Shown one piece after another: positions 12,507 through 22,933 of a stretch of 64,000 bases of DNA (positions within the stretch are counted from its first letter, which is position 1; every line of letters starts with the position of its first letter). The position numbers and the translations under genes are program-made. The notes below the pieces were generated by a model. That model worked only from the letters and a program-made list of their open reading frames with translations. It was not told the origin of the DNA and did no database searches. This DNA is from Vicia villosa (taxonomy: Eukaryota; Streptophyta; Magnoliopsida; Fabales; Fabaceae): contig NW_026705298.1 in the NCBI RefSeq assembly GCF_029867415.1, forward strand, positions 186,001 to 250,000, given 5' to 3'.

Positions 12507-13005
12507 GTAGATATTGAGGGAATAAAAAATATAAAGAGTATTTATCGCGGTTAATCTAAAAAACTAAGGTAACATAGCCGCATAAAAAAATAAAAAATAA
12601 AAATAAATGTGCCTTTTTGGTTGCAAGAATAAAAAATTAGGGAGTTTTTATCTCGATTTTACTGAAAACCAAGGTAACATATTCGTTGTAAAATCTATTA
12701 AAAAAATAAATACATCTTTTTGGTTCCATATAAAACATTAAATAGCAGGAGCTGAGAATCGAACCTCACACCCTAAGCATATATTTATGTCGGTTTTATC
12801 TAAATCTGAGGTAACAGATTTATTATTATTTTTAAAATAAAACAAGGAGCTCTAGTATTATGTACCCACAAATTGTTATCATACGTGGTAAAAGCTTCAT
12901 CATAAAAAGCGTTATTTGTTGTAAAGGGTACAACAATGAAGATTCGCCTTTCCCTCACACTACGCTTTCACCAGTATTTATCCCAAACTAAGCCTACACT
13001 CACTT

Positions 13006-15376
13006 TGAATGATAGAAAAACACTTAGAAAGGGGGAGTTTGAATAAGTGTAACTTTAAAAACTCTTAAGATAAAAACAATTGCACAATGATTTTTATCCT
13101 GGTTCGTTGTTAACGAAACTACTCCAGTCCACCCCCTTGGAGTGATTTACCTCACCTGAGGATTTAATCCACTAATCAACCTTGATTACAATGGTTTTCC
13201 ACTTAGATACCTTTTAAGTCTTCTAGAGTATTCTGATCACACATTGATCACTCTAGGAACCTTTTACAAATTAATGTAAACAAATTCTTACAAGAGTATT
13301 ACAATGCTTCTTAATAAGCTATGATCACAACTGTGATATTTCTCTTAAGTTCTAAGCTTAATTCTCACTATGATAATACAAAAGTAATGTGAGTTTGAAG
13401 ATGAAGTTTCAGAGCTTTTGAATTTGACAGCGTTTCTGTATTTTTGCGCAAGAGTCGTGTATTCAGCTTCTCATCAGAACTTCTATTTATAGGCGTTTTG
13501 AGAAGATAACCGTTGGGAGCATTTAATGCGTTGCGTGATCCGTACAGCTTTACATTTAATGTTTCACTCTTTTGTCAACTACCCCGAGCCTTGCTTTTCC
13601 TGCTTTAACTGACTTTGCCTTTAATAGCTTCTAACGTTCCTTTTGTTAGTCAGCATAGCCTGCTACCTTGTACTTGCTTCTGATCTGATCTTTGTAGATA
13701 CAACGTTTGAATATCATAGTCATTCAGCTTGGTGCAGAGCATCTTCTTGTCTTCTGACTTTGAAGTGCTTCTAGCGTGATACCATAAGAACTTCAGTGCT
13801 TCTGCTTCTGAACTCAAGTTCTTCTGATGCTTCAATAGACCATGTTCTGATTCTGCTTGACCATCTTCTGATGTCTTGCGAGAGCATGTTCTGATGTTGC
13901 ATACTTGAACCTTCTGAGTCAGTGCTTCTTGCGCTGAATTGTGCATAATCTTTATATATTTCTGTTGAATGCAGTATAGGGCAAGCAACAGAAAAGATTT
14001 GGAAATATTGATCCGGGAATTATCGTCCTCAGAGATGGAGAGATGCCATTCAACAGTTTCTACGGTTTCGAGCTCGGGATTGAATGAGCAGAAAGTAAAC
14101 AAAGATATAGACAGGAAAAGAATAAACACATTCTTAGAAGAGAAATAACTTATCAGGAATGTAAATATATTCACTCTTCACAAACATACACTTACCAACC
14201 CGTTATACTCAACCTACAATACTCATCTATGTTATCACGTATCTCTCACATAAGCGTCCATCTCTGGAGCACAAACGAGATAATCTCACAACTAAGGTTA
14301 TCTCTAACGCGAAGTCGCGAGAACATCCGTATTCTCGCGTCGGCGATCTCTCGCGCGCCGCTCAAACACGAAAGCATTAAGAACAGATACAAACAGTGAA
14401 TGCTAGCTCTAAATCTATCTCTAGAGTTCAGAACCAACAGATTATCATCCTAGATAAAGATTCAAGCAGTTTATCTCTAAAGCAACTCAAATCTTCAGCA
14501 CAGAGCAAAAATCCAGAACAATATCAACACAGATTCGTAAAGCAAGTTAAACATAACATTATAATCGGTAAATATACATAAGATTCAAGTAACTATACAA
14601 ACAAACCCAACACAAAGAAATACACAGAGAATAGAGAAGATAAACCAAACATCTCGCGGGTTGTCAGCTCCGGTTGATGAGAAATCCACCTCCAATCTTC
14701 CAAGTGCATGACCCGGTGTTGTTTTCTAAGCTAATCCTAATCTAAGAATGAAAATGATGGAGTTGGAACCAAAAACTCTCCAAAACCATAACCTAGAAAT
14801 GTTACAAATGAAGAAATATAAAGACAATTTCTGCTACGGCCGCTTAGCGGCCAAATCTCGCTTAGCGGGCTACACGTATTCACAAAATATCTACAACAGT
14901 AAACAGGCCTCCGCTTAGCGGCCAGAACCGCCGCTTAGCGGCCAGGGAAATTTGGTTCGCCCCTGGAAAGCGCGCTTACACGCCGCTCAGCGGCGCTCTC
15001 TGCACAAAACTTGCTTATTTGATCCAAAATCGCGCAATCGGAGCTGTGCCTTCGACACTTTATTCCTCGAGGCTCCAATAAGCATGAATACCTATAAAAA
15101 CAAAGGAAAAACTATTAAACGGTATATAAAACATATAAAAACTAAATAATGTGAATATATACACAAAAGTGGGGATTTTATTACAAAATCAGAATGAATA
15201 GAATCGATAAGTGCCACAATTATATACTCAAAATAACAATATTTTGGCACTTATCAATTTCCTGAAATGGAAAATGCATAGGATTAGAGTACCACATTGT
15301 CTTATACAAAATTCATACACATTGTTATCATCAAAACTAAGAATATTGATCAGAACAATTCTTGTTCTAACAATAT
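13006..15376 (-). repeat. 3' LTR of element A, split by gypsy LTR B
   Basis: Bases 13006-13962 match 27934-28880 and 15257-15376 match the last part of the 5' LTR up to CTAACA at 28996. The break carries gypsy LTR B with target duplication ATTTC (13958-13962, 15257-15261). The two LTRs differ by scattered substitutions and small indels, for example within the first 40 bases, so A is clearly older than the B rearrangement. Confidence 0.88.
13963..15256 (-). repeat. Gypsy element B, LTR copy 1 (1294 bp, looks like a solo LTR)
   Basis: It starts TGTTGAATGCAGTATAGG, ends GGCACTTATCA, and is flanked on both sides by ATTTC. It matches 17694-18987 in length and almost every base; I see three differences, near 13973, 14090 and 14248. 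With target duplications at both borders it looks like a solo LTR left by LTR-LTR recombination. It contains five CCGCTTAGCGG-type imperfect palindromes at about 14835-14998. Open frames within it are not genes. Confidence 0.88.
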
Positions 15377-15766
15377 CCCCCTTTTTGATGATAACAAAAA
15401 CATATATAATTAATATGAATTTGCAATCAAAATATCAGATGACTAAAGACAATTACACAGTTATAGCATTAGCATATAAACATAGTGTGTGAATATGTCT
15501 CCCCCTGAGATTAACAATCTCCCCCTGAAATAAATACTGGAAGAATTTATAAATAAAAGACTTCCCTGAGTATTTTCCATTTCAGTCGAGACGTTCACAT
15601 TTGCCAAGAACTTCAGAACATTCAGAGCTTCTGCTTCTTGCTTCCACAGGACAGCTTCAGAGCTTTGAATTTCTTCTTGAATCATAGCATGCTTGATTGT
15701 ATCAGAACATTCTTGAATGTACCAGAGCATCATCAGAGCATCTTTACATCCTGAAATGTTTCAAAA
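15257..15766 (-). repeat. Duplicated end of element A (LTR tail, polypurine tract, 390 bases of interior)
   Basis: This repeats 18988-19497 without visible difference. It holds the tail of A's LTR to CTAACA at 15376, then the polypurine tract (minus strand AAAAAGGGGGATAT) and interior sequence. At 15766/15767 it changes abruptly from A interior to B leader within a run of A residues. Confidence 0.85.
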
Positions 15767-17693
15767 ACGTATAAACAAAGTAAATACTTACCACTATCCT
15801 ACAACGACAACATGTAAATGAAACGAATCCTAAGCACAAAAATCATACAAAACATTCTAACACAATACATGCTCACATCATGAATCACACCTAGAAAAAT
15901 TTCATCAATGGATGAAGAACACACAAAGGTGAAGGACTTTTAACACTCATCCAACAATCTTGCAAACAAAAGATTAAATTATGCATTCATCTAAAAATCA
16001 CATTGAAGATACAAAAGCAAGAATCACAAGGACTTTTCAAGGTTGTAATGTGGCTTGGTTAACAAACAAGGGATATGTCCTAAGGCTAATCGAAACAAAA
16101 ACTTGCCTAAACCTAAGGGAGTGATCAATCCACCAAAGATTCAAACAACAAAATCTCGATTAAACTTACTCCTTAACCACAAGTTTCTCAAACCAATCAC
16201 AATACTTATTAGCACATTTATTCACTTCTCTTTTCTTTTTCTTTTTCAAAACTTTTTTGCTTTTTTCTTTTCTTTTTCTTTTCCTTCCTTTTCAATTTTT
16301 TTTCTTTTTTTTCTTCTTTCTTTTCAACCTCATAGCAACAACCACATAAGTACACAATCATTTATCTCCCCAACTTGAATTCAACCACATCATCATGTGA
16401 ATACTCCCTACTTTTTAAGGCAAGGTAAAAATTCATACCAAAAATCATGGTTGAGAGTTCAAGAAAACAAAGAATCAATCATCCATGCAAAAATGACAAC
16501 TAAACACTCAATGATAAGCATTTAGCAAAAACAACATGGACATTGACAAAAAGGCTCAAAAGGGGTAACAAATGATCACACACTCACAAGGTGAATTGAC
16601 TATTTGGTTTTGGTAGTTGTGCTCAAAATGAAATAAAATGCCTTGATCCTTTTCATGCTTCCATAAAATCAACATAAACAAAAGATTAAGCATAATAAAA
16701 TCTAGTTAAAACAAAGATTGTGGCCTCCAGCATATATGAACAATGGAAAGCTTCCTCACATTTATGGTTTGGGAACTAAAGTGATTCAATCAATAAGCAA
16801 GTAATGCAAAAGAATGAATCGTATGGTAATTGTACAAATGAAAAGTTTCCTAAACATGTTATGCTATAGAAAGCGATAAATGAGTACCTTGAATGATACA
16901 ACTTCAAAAACAATATTCTACCATACACCCGCAAGTTGAAACACTCAAGCTTTGGAAAATCACCTCAAAAATCTTCGAATTACCGAACAAAATTTGAATA
17001 CAAACAACCAACAAAAGAATTAGAAAAATAAAACTAGTATCTATAACTACTTAGCCTTGGTGAAAGTGGGAAAAGGAGTGAACCAAGTGGAATGGAAACC
17101 CCACTGGTACAGAGCAGAAAAACAGAATTTTACTGTCATCGCTTAGCGGAGCTAGGCTCGCTTAGCGGATGACAGAAAAACCAGAAAAATCAGAACTGCA
17201 CCAGCTGTTCAAATTTTCTTCCACTTCACCTAAATACCTCTTAAACATAAATATAAACAAAATTTACAATCGTTGGGGTGTCTCCCAACAAGCGCTTGTT
17301 TTACGTCGTTAGCTCGACGCCTTTATTGTTTTGGTGTTTGGAAAGTAGCCTCCTCTCGTCATGCCATGGTGACATCTCACCGCACAAGCCTAAAGATAGT
17401 GTCCTAACCAACCACTCAACAAACGTTACGGGTACAAATATATACAACAATTATACGAACATAAAAGAAAACGCAAGTATACAATTATGTACACAAACCA
17501 ACACATATGCACAAGTATGGAACAAATACACTATTATCGTACAAAAAGGAAAAATTGGTGAATATAAACAAGTAAACATGTACAAGTGGAAATATACAAG
17601 TAAACATATACAATATATACGTTATATACGAAGCTCAAAACCACGAAAACTATTGTGATGCAATCACAACCATCCCCGGCAACGGCGCCATTT
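15767..17693 (-). mobile_element. Gypsy element B leader next to its 5' LTR
   Basis: Noncoding internal sequence of B reading leftwards from the primer site. It includes a block at about 17275-17330 that reappears at the left end of the window, two CGCTTAGCGG motifs at about 17140-17168, and a long pyrimidine tract at 16220-16330 (purine-rich on the sense strand). No gag frame is reached before the sequence is cut off at 15767. The small open frames here have no recognisable product. Confidence 0.75.
17673..17690 (-). other. Primer binding site of element B, complementary to tRNA-Asp
   Basis: The minus strand reads TGGCGCCGTTGCCGGGGA three bases inside the LTR. This is the complement of the 3' end of plant tRNA-Asp(GUC) with CCA. 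It fixes the orientation of B (minus) and marks 17694-18987 as its 5' LTR. tRNA-Asp priming is known from the Athila branch of Ty3/gypsy, so B is probably Athila-like. Confidence 0.85.
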
Positions 17694-18987
17694 TGTTGAA
17701 TGCACTATAGGGCAAGCAACAGAAAAGATTTGGAAATATTGATCCGGGAATTATCGTCCTCAGAGATGGAGAGATGCCATTCAACAGTTTCTACGGTTTC
17801 GAGCTCGGGATTGAATGAGCAAAAAGTAAACAAAGATATAGACAGGAAAAGAATAAACACATTCTTAGAAGAGAAATAACTTATCAGGAATGTAAATATA
17901 TTCACTCTTCACAAACATACACTTACCAACCCGTTATACTCAACCTACAATACTCATCTATGTTATCACGTATCTCTCACATAAGCGCCCATCTCTGGAG
18001 CACAAACGAGATAATCTCACAACTAAGGTTATCTCTAACGCGAAGTCGCGAGAACATCCGTATTCTCGCGTCGGCGATCTCTCGCGCGCCGCTCAAACAC
18101 GAAAGCATTAAGAACAGATACAAACAGTGAATGCTAGCTCTAAATCTATCTCTAGAGTTCAGAACCAACAGATTATCATCCTAGATAAAGATTCAAGCAG
18201 TTTATCTCTAAAGCAACTCAAATCTTCAGCACAGAGCAAAAATCCAGAACAATATCAACACAGATTCGTAAAGCAAGTTAAACATAACATTATAATCGGT
18301 AAATATACATAAGATTCAAGTAACTATACAAACAAACCCAACACAAAGAAATACACAGAGAATAGAGAAGATAAACCAAACATCTCGCGGGTTGTCAGCT
18401 CCGGTTGATGAGAAATCCACCTCCAATCTTCCAAGTGCATGACCCGGTGTTGTTTTCTAAGCTAATCCTAATCTAAGAATGAAAATGATGGAGTTGGAAC
18501 CAAAAACTCTCCAAAACCATAACCTAGAAATGTTACAAATGAAGAAATATAAAGACAATTTCTGCTACGGCCGCTTAGCGGCCAAATCTCGCTTAGCGGG
18601 CTACACGTATTCACAAAATATCTACAACAGTAAACAGGCCTCCGCTTAGCGGCCAGAACCGCCGCTTAGCGGCCAGGGAAATTTGGTTCGCCCCTGGAAA
18701 GCGCGCTTACACGCCGCTCAGCGGCGCTCTCTGCACAAAACTTGCTTATTTGATCCAAAATCGCGCAATCGGAGCTGTGCCTTCGACACTTTATTCCTCG
18801 AGGCTCCAATAAGCATGAATACCTATAAAAACAAAGGAAAAACTATTAAACGGTATATAAAACATATAAAAACTAAATAATGTGAATATATACACAAAAG
18901 TGGGGATTTTATTACAAAATCAGAATGAATAGAATCGATAAGTGCCACAATTATATACTCAAAATAACAATATTTTGGCACTTATCA
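17694..18987 (-). repeat. Gypsy element B, LTR copy 2 (5' LTR)
   Basis: A 1294 bp LTR from TGTTGAATGCACTATAGG to GGCACTTATCA, followed on the right by ATTTC (18988-18992), the same target duplication that flanks copy 1. On the left it joins the primer site and leader. It contains the same five CCGCTTAGCGG-type motifs at about 18566-18729. Confidence 0.88.
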
Positions 18988-19497
18988 ATTTCCTGAAATG
19001 GAAAATGCATAGGATTAGAGTACCACATTGTCTTATACAAAATTCATACACATTGTTATCATCAAAACTAAGAATATTGATCAGAACAATTCTTGTTCTA
19101 ACAATATCCCCCTTTTTGATGATAACAAAAACATATATAATTAATATGAATTTGCAATCAAAATATCAGATGACTAAAGACAATTACACAGTTATAGCAT
19201 TAGCATATAAACATAGTGTGTGAATATGTCTCCCCCTGAGATTAACAATCTCCCCCTGAAATAAATACTGGAAGAATTTATAAATAAAAGACTTCCCTGA
19301 GTATTTTCCATTTCAGTCGAGACGTTCACATTTGCCAAGAACTTCAGAACATTCAGAGCTTCTGCTTCTTGCTTCCACAGGACAGCTTCAGAGCTTTGAA
19401 TTTCTTCTTGAATCATAGCATGCTTGATTGTATCAGAACATTCTTGAATGTACCAGAGCATCATCAGAGCATCTTTACATCCTGAAATGTTTCAAAA
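17694..19497. repeat. Second copy of the 1804 bp direct repeat (first copy 13963-15766)
   Basis: The repeat covers the complete B LTR plus 510 bases of element A beyond it, offset 3731 bases. I count about three substitutions, all in the first 300 bases. The repeat therefore crosses the junction between two different elements, so it arose after B inserted into A, by duplication or recombination of that locus or by assembly error. Confidence 0.88.
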
Positions 19498-20095
19498 CAA
19501 ACTAGACGACAAAAGTCAGAGCATGAATAAATCAGAACATTCTTTTAAGAAAGAACATGTATCAGAGCAATGCTAGAAAGACTGTCAGAGCAAACTTTGA
19601 TAAGTTCTTAAAAAGAATATGTATCAGAACATATGAGGGATAAGAATGTGTTAGAGCATATTTTGTTACGATAATATCAGAACATTCTTCCTTCTTGCTT
19701 CTGATCTTGAAGCTTCACAGCACTAACCTTGCTTCAAATTCCAAGAACATGTTTCTTTATAGAATTGCTTTTCCCCATGTATTTTCTTCTCATGTTGAGC
19801 TTTTTCAGAATATCTTCAATCCTGCAAAAAATCTCAAAGACATAGAACTTGCAAATAATGTTAGGAATGTTGAGACTTAATCCCAGCAACTGATATAGTA
19901 AACCAAATCAATTATCACGTTTCTCCCCCTTTTTGTCATAACATCAAAAAACATATAAAAGATTCAGATGAAAAACAAACAATATGAGAGAAGAAGATAG
20001 TATTTCATTGATTCAACAAAATATCAGAAGATACAAGCAGATGCAAGAAACAGATGCAAAAACAAAAAAAAACAACTAAGACCAACAGACTACGA
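19498..20095 (-). other. Element A interior between env-position ORF and polypurine tract
   Basis: Noncoding tail of element A. It contains several CCCCCT-type runs on the plus strand (polypurine on the sense strand), for example at 19922-19934, besides the main polypurine tract at 19107-19122. No gene is seen. Confidence 0.6.
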
Positions 20096-22421
20096 CTAGC
20101 CTAGCTTAGAAGCTATCTTGGCCAGAAGGTTTTCAATCTCAGAAGTGCTTTCTGTTTGCTTCTTCATGAAGGATCTGAATTCCTCGTGAGTTTCCTCATG
20201 CTTATCCAGACGAGAATCAAGATCAGCTTGGTTCTGTTGAAGAGCCTTTATAGTGTTCACCAGAACAGAAGGTTCAGCAGAAGAAGCTTCACAGCTATCG
20301 CTCAAAGGAACAACATGCTCAACAGCAGCATCTATCATGAGAACATCATCTTGATTTTCCTGAACAGGAAGTTTCTCTGCAGGATGATTCTCAGCATCTT
20401 GAGTCTCAGCATCAGCTTCAGACATAGAAGCATCTTCAGCATATTCTGGAATGGGGATATCAGAATCAGAATTTGTCAGAGCCAGAAGGATCTCAGCCAG
20501 ATTCCTTGGAGGTGTAGGAGCAGCAACTTCAAATGGGTATTCAACTTCTGGATATACCATATCTGGTGCTTTCTCAGAGGGATTCTCCCTTAGCCAATTG
20601 AATAGAAACTGAAAGTCTCCAGTCAGAACATGAAACTGGGGCTTCCATACCACCATAGCAAAAGGCTATACTTCCTCAATCTCATCAACAAACTCTTTCT
20701 CTTCAAGAGATCTCCAATTTCTGATTGGATGATAGTACCTACCATCATCAACTTCTAAGAAACATCCAGGAGAACCAAGTGCTTCAGCCAAGCATTTCTT
20801 CTGGATGTTTAGAGCATCAATCTGAAAGTCCTTCTTGAAGATATTCCATAAGCCTCGAATAGCAACATGATCCATCTTGGAGTCATGAGCAGCTTTCAAA
20901 GTTTCCATCCTTGTTCTGAACTTAAGCTTGATCAGATCAAAGCAGATATCAATAGAGGGTTCAGGAGGCTTAAAGGTGAAACGATAATCAGGGTACAGAA
21001 GGCAATAGGGTTTGGATTTTCTTGAAGGTAAATAATGGGTTAAAGAAGGTGGAGAATTTGTGATGAAGGTGGATGAAGATGAATTTTCTGAGGGTGTTGG
21101 GGGAAAGGTATTTAGTGGTTGAGGGTTCAGAATTTGTGTAGAAGGAGGTGGTTGGTAACTGTTTGGAATGATGAAAGAATTTTGAGGTTCAGAAGGAGGA
21201 GGCTTTTTCTGAGAGGAACAGGTGGGATGATCTGCACAAAAAGCTTTATGAATACGCTTTTCAAGGTATTCATCAGATTGTACCTTGAGAGGATCATAGA
21301 GTGGCTTCTGCTTCTTAGGTTGCTTAGCATTAGGTCCTGCTTTTGAGGCCTTTCTCTTCAACTTATTTTCTTTCTTCTTCTGTTCTTTCTTTCTCAACTC
21401 ATCCAGAGATGGAAGAGTTCTTCCACGAATCCACACAGAATCAACATAAGTTTGAGCCTTGACACATGACTTCAAATAGCGCTTAACAGACTTGTCTAGC
21501 TCTTCTTTGAACATGTGATAGAAACTCACAACAAGAGTTCTTCTAGTCAGAATATCTAGAAATATTCTTGGAGTAGAAGTTACCTTTTCAATCAGCTGCA
21601 TCCTTTGTAAATCAAGAGCATTCAGAATACGTCCTTGGATGACAGTTAAGAACTTGGGCGAACCAACAGCTCTCAGAAGATCCAACAAGTCACTTTCTAT
21701 CAGAATATCTGAAATCATTCTGGCAAGAGGAATAGTGTTCTTCTTGAAATTTGGGTTCTTCTTACGTTCTTCATCTCTTGATTCTTCAATATTTGTCTTC
21801 AAATGTTGAAAGAGAATGTTTGAGAGATTAACTTTTTATACATTTTCCAATGCAGAAAAGTACATACTTCTGATCCTGATTTACGTATGTAGCAGTAAGT
21901 GATCGCTTTCTATGATAGATAGATCCCAGAATAATCTCAGCCCAAACTCGATAAGAAGGCTTCAAAGAAGTAGTGAGATGAGATGCAGATCCAGGGGAAA
22001 ACAATTCTCTATCAACTTTCACCCAATCAACTCTACCAGGAAGAGCTACTGTGATTCCATCTGAATCATCAAGACAATACAGCTTCCTTATCATTTTCTC
22101 AGTCACAACAACTTCATGCCCTAATACGAAAGAGATGATAGCAGTTGGAGTAACTGTTGCATGAGTCCAGAAATCCATCACCAAAAGAGGATAAACTGGT
22201 CCAATCAATCTTTCAAAGTAGTTTGACCAACCTTGCACCAGTATTGCAGCCTTGGTTTTGAAATCATGTTCCAACAGATTTTCAAAATCCACCATTCTTT
22301 CACATGAAACTTCCATTTCATCATATGGGATAGAACAAGTCTTCAAGGGATGATATCCATATTTGTGTTGAACAAGATGTGCAGAAGACATTTTGTTTAG
22401 AGTACTTGAGGATGAAAGCAT
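20096..22421 (-). pseudogene. Extra (env-position) ORF of SIRE-like element A, broken
   Basis: Three collinear open segments lie downstream of RNase H in the sense direction. The first, 22421-21828 (197 residues), begins MLSSSSTLNKMSSAHL and contains FWTHATVTPTAIISFVLGHE. The second, 21802-20666 (378 residues), has a basic, lysine-rich middle and a Pro/Ser-rich stretch. The third, 20656-20096 (186 residues), is acidic and ends in a Gln/Glu-rich, probably coiled-coil region. Segments 2 and 3 share a frame and are split by one stop at 20666-20668. Segments 1 and 2 differ in frame around 21803-21828. SIRE-lineage elements usually carry one long ORF here, sometimes called env-like; the first part resembles the plant-transposon domain found in such ORFs. 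I see no clear fusion peptide or membrane anchor, so an envelope role is not supported. Confidence 0.7.
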
Positions 22422-22462
22422 GAATTCACTCTGATATTCAGTTTAGAAACTAGGGTTTATGC

Positions 22463-22494
<32 letters not shown>

Positions 22495-22933
22495 CGAGTG
22501 AAAAAGACGATGAATGAAGAGAGAGAATGTAAAGAGATGAAATGTTATAAAGATGTGTTTATATAGAGACGGATTTGAAATAATATGCAATATGTGTTTG
22601 AATGAACAAGATTACAGAATGAGAAAGAAATGCATTTAATGAAAAGTGACGTTAGGAGAGATAACGTAATATTTGAAATGATTTGCACAGTTACCTAGGG
22701 TGGCGTCTCATCAACTGCACGCATGCTTGTCCAAATAGAGTGAACACGTGTTCAACTTCTGGAATAGCTGTGACAGCTGTTTTGCTTTAAAAGAGATTTT
22801 GAATCAACTTAGATAATGAAACGTTAGTAATAACAGAAATAGAACTTCTCATTGATCAATATCAGAACTTCTTATAAGAAGATAAAACAAAAACATTTCA
22901 GAACTAATCCATACGTCAGAACTTCTTATCTTC
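22422..22933 (-). other. Spacer between pol and the extra ORF of element A
   Basis: About 510 noncoding bases with a short GA/TC microsatellite (22463-22488) just upstream of the extra ORF. It could hold a promoter or a splice acceptor for that ORF; nothing in the sequence decides which. Confidence 0.55.

Larger units (their letters stand above)
9141..12926 (-). mobile_element. CACTA-1 (En/Spm-type) DNA transposon, degenerate, target duplication GGT
   Basis: The left end reads CACTATTACAAAAAACACA. The right end reads TTATTTGTTGTAAAG, a worn version of the usual TTTGTTGTAGTG. GGT flanks both ends (9138-9140 and 12927-12929), and the uninterrupted copy of the same LTR at about 34780 has a single GGT there, which fixes the insertion point. 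Short subterminal repeats of the ACCGAGGTAA type occur on both sides (9240-9370, 12540-12810). The interior codes for minus-strand TNP2 transposase remains and a short AAC/AAT-rich tract (11735-11820). A hAT MITE sits at 11960-12506. Confidence 0.88.

Noticed and set aside
14246..14581. Frames repeated identically at 17977-18312, apparent duplicated genes
   Set aside because: They are in the two copies of LTR B and run against or across regulatory LTR sequence with no protein family.
16055..16378. 107-residue Phe/Ser-rich plus-strand frame
   Set aside because: It lies in the pyrimidine tract of the antisense strand of a gypsy leader, with low complexity and no family signal.
17673..17690. 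Possible tRNA-Asp gene
   Set aside because: Only the 3' 18 bases match, directly beside an LTR; the rest of a tRNA is absent, so it is a primer binding site.
20096..22421. Retroviral envelope gene in element A
   Set aside because: Position is env-like, but I see no signal peptide, fusion peptide or membrane anchor, so only an extra ORF is claimed.
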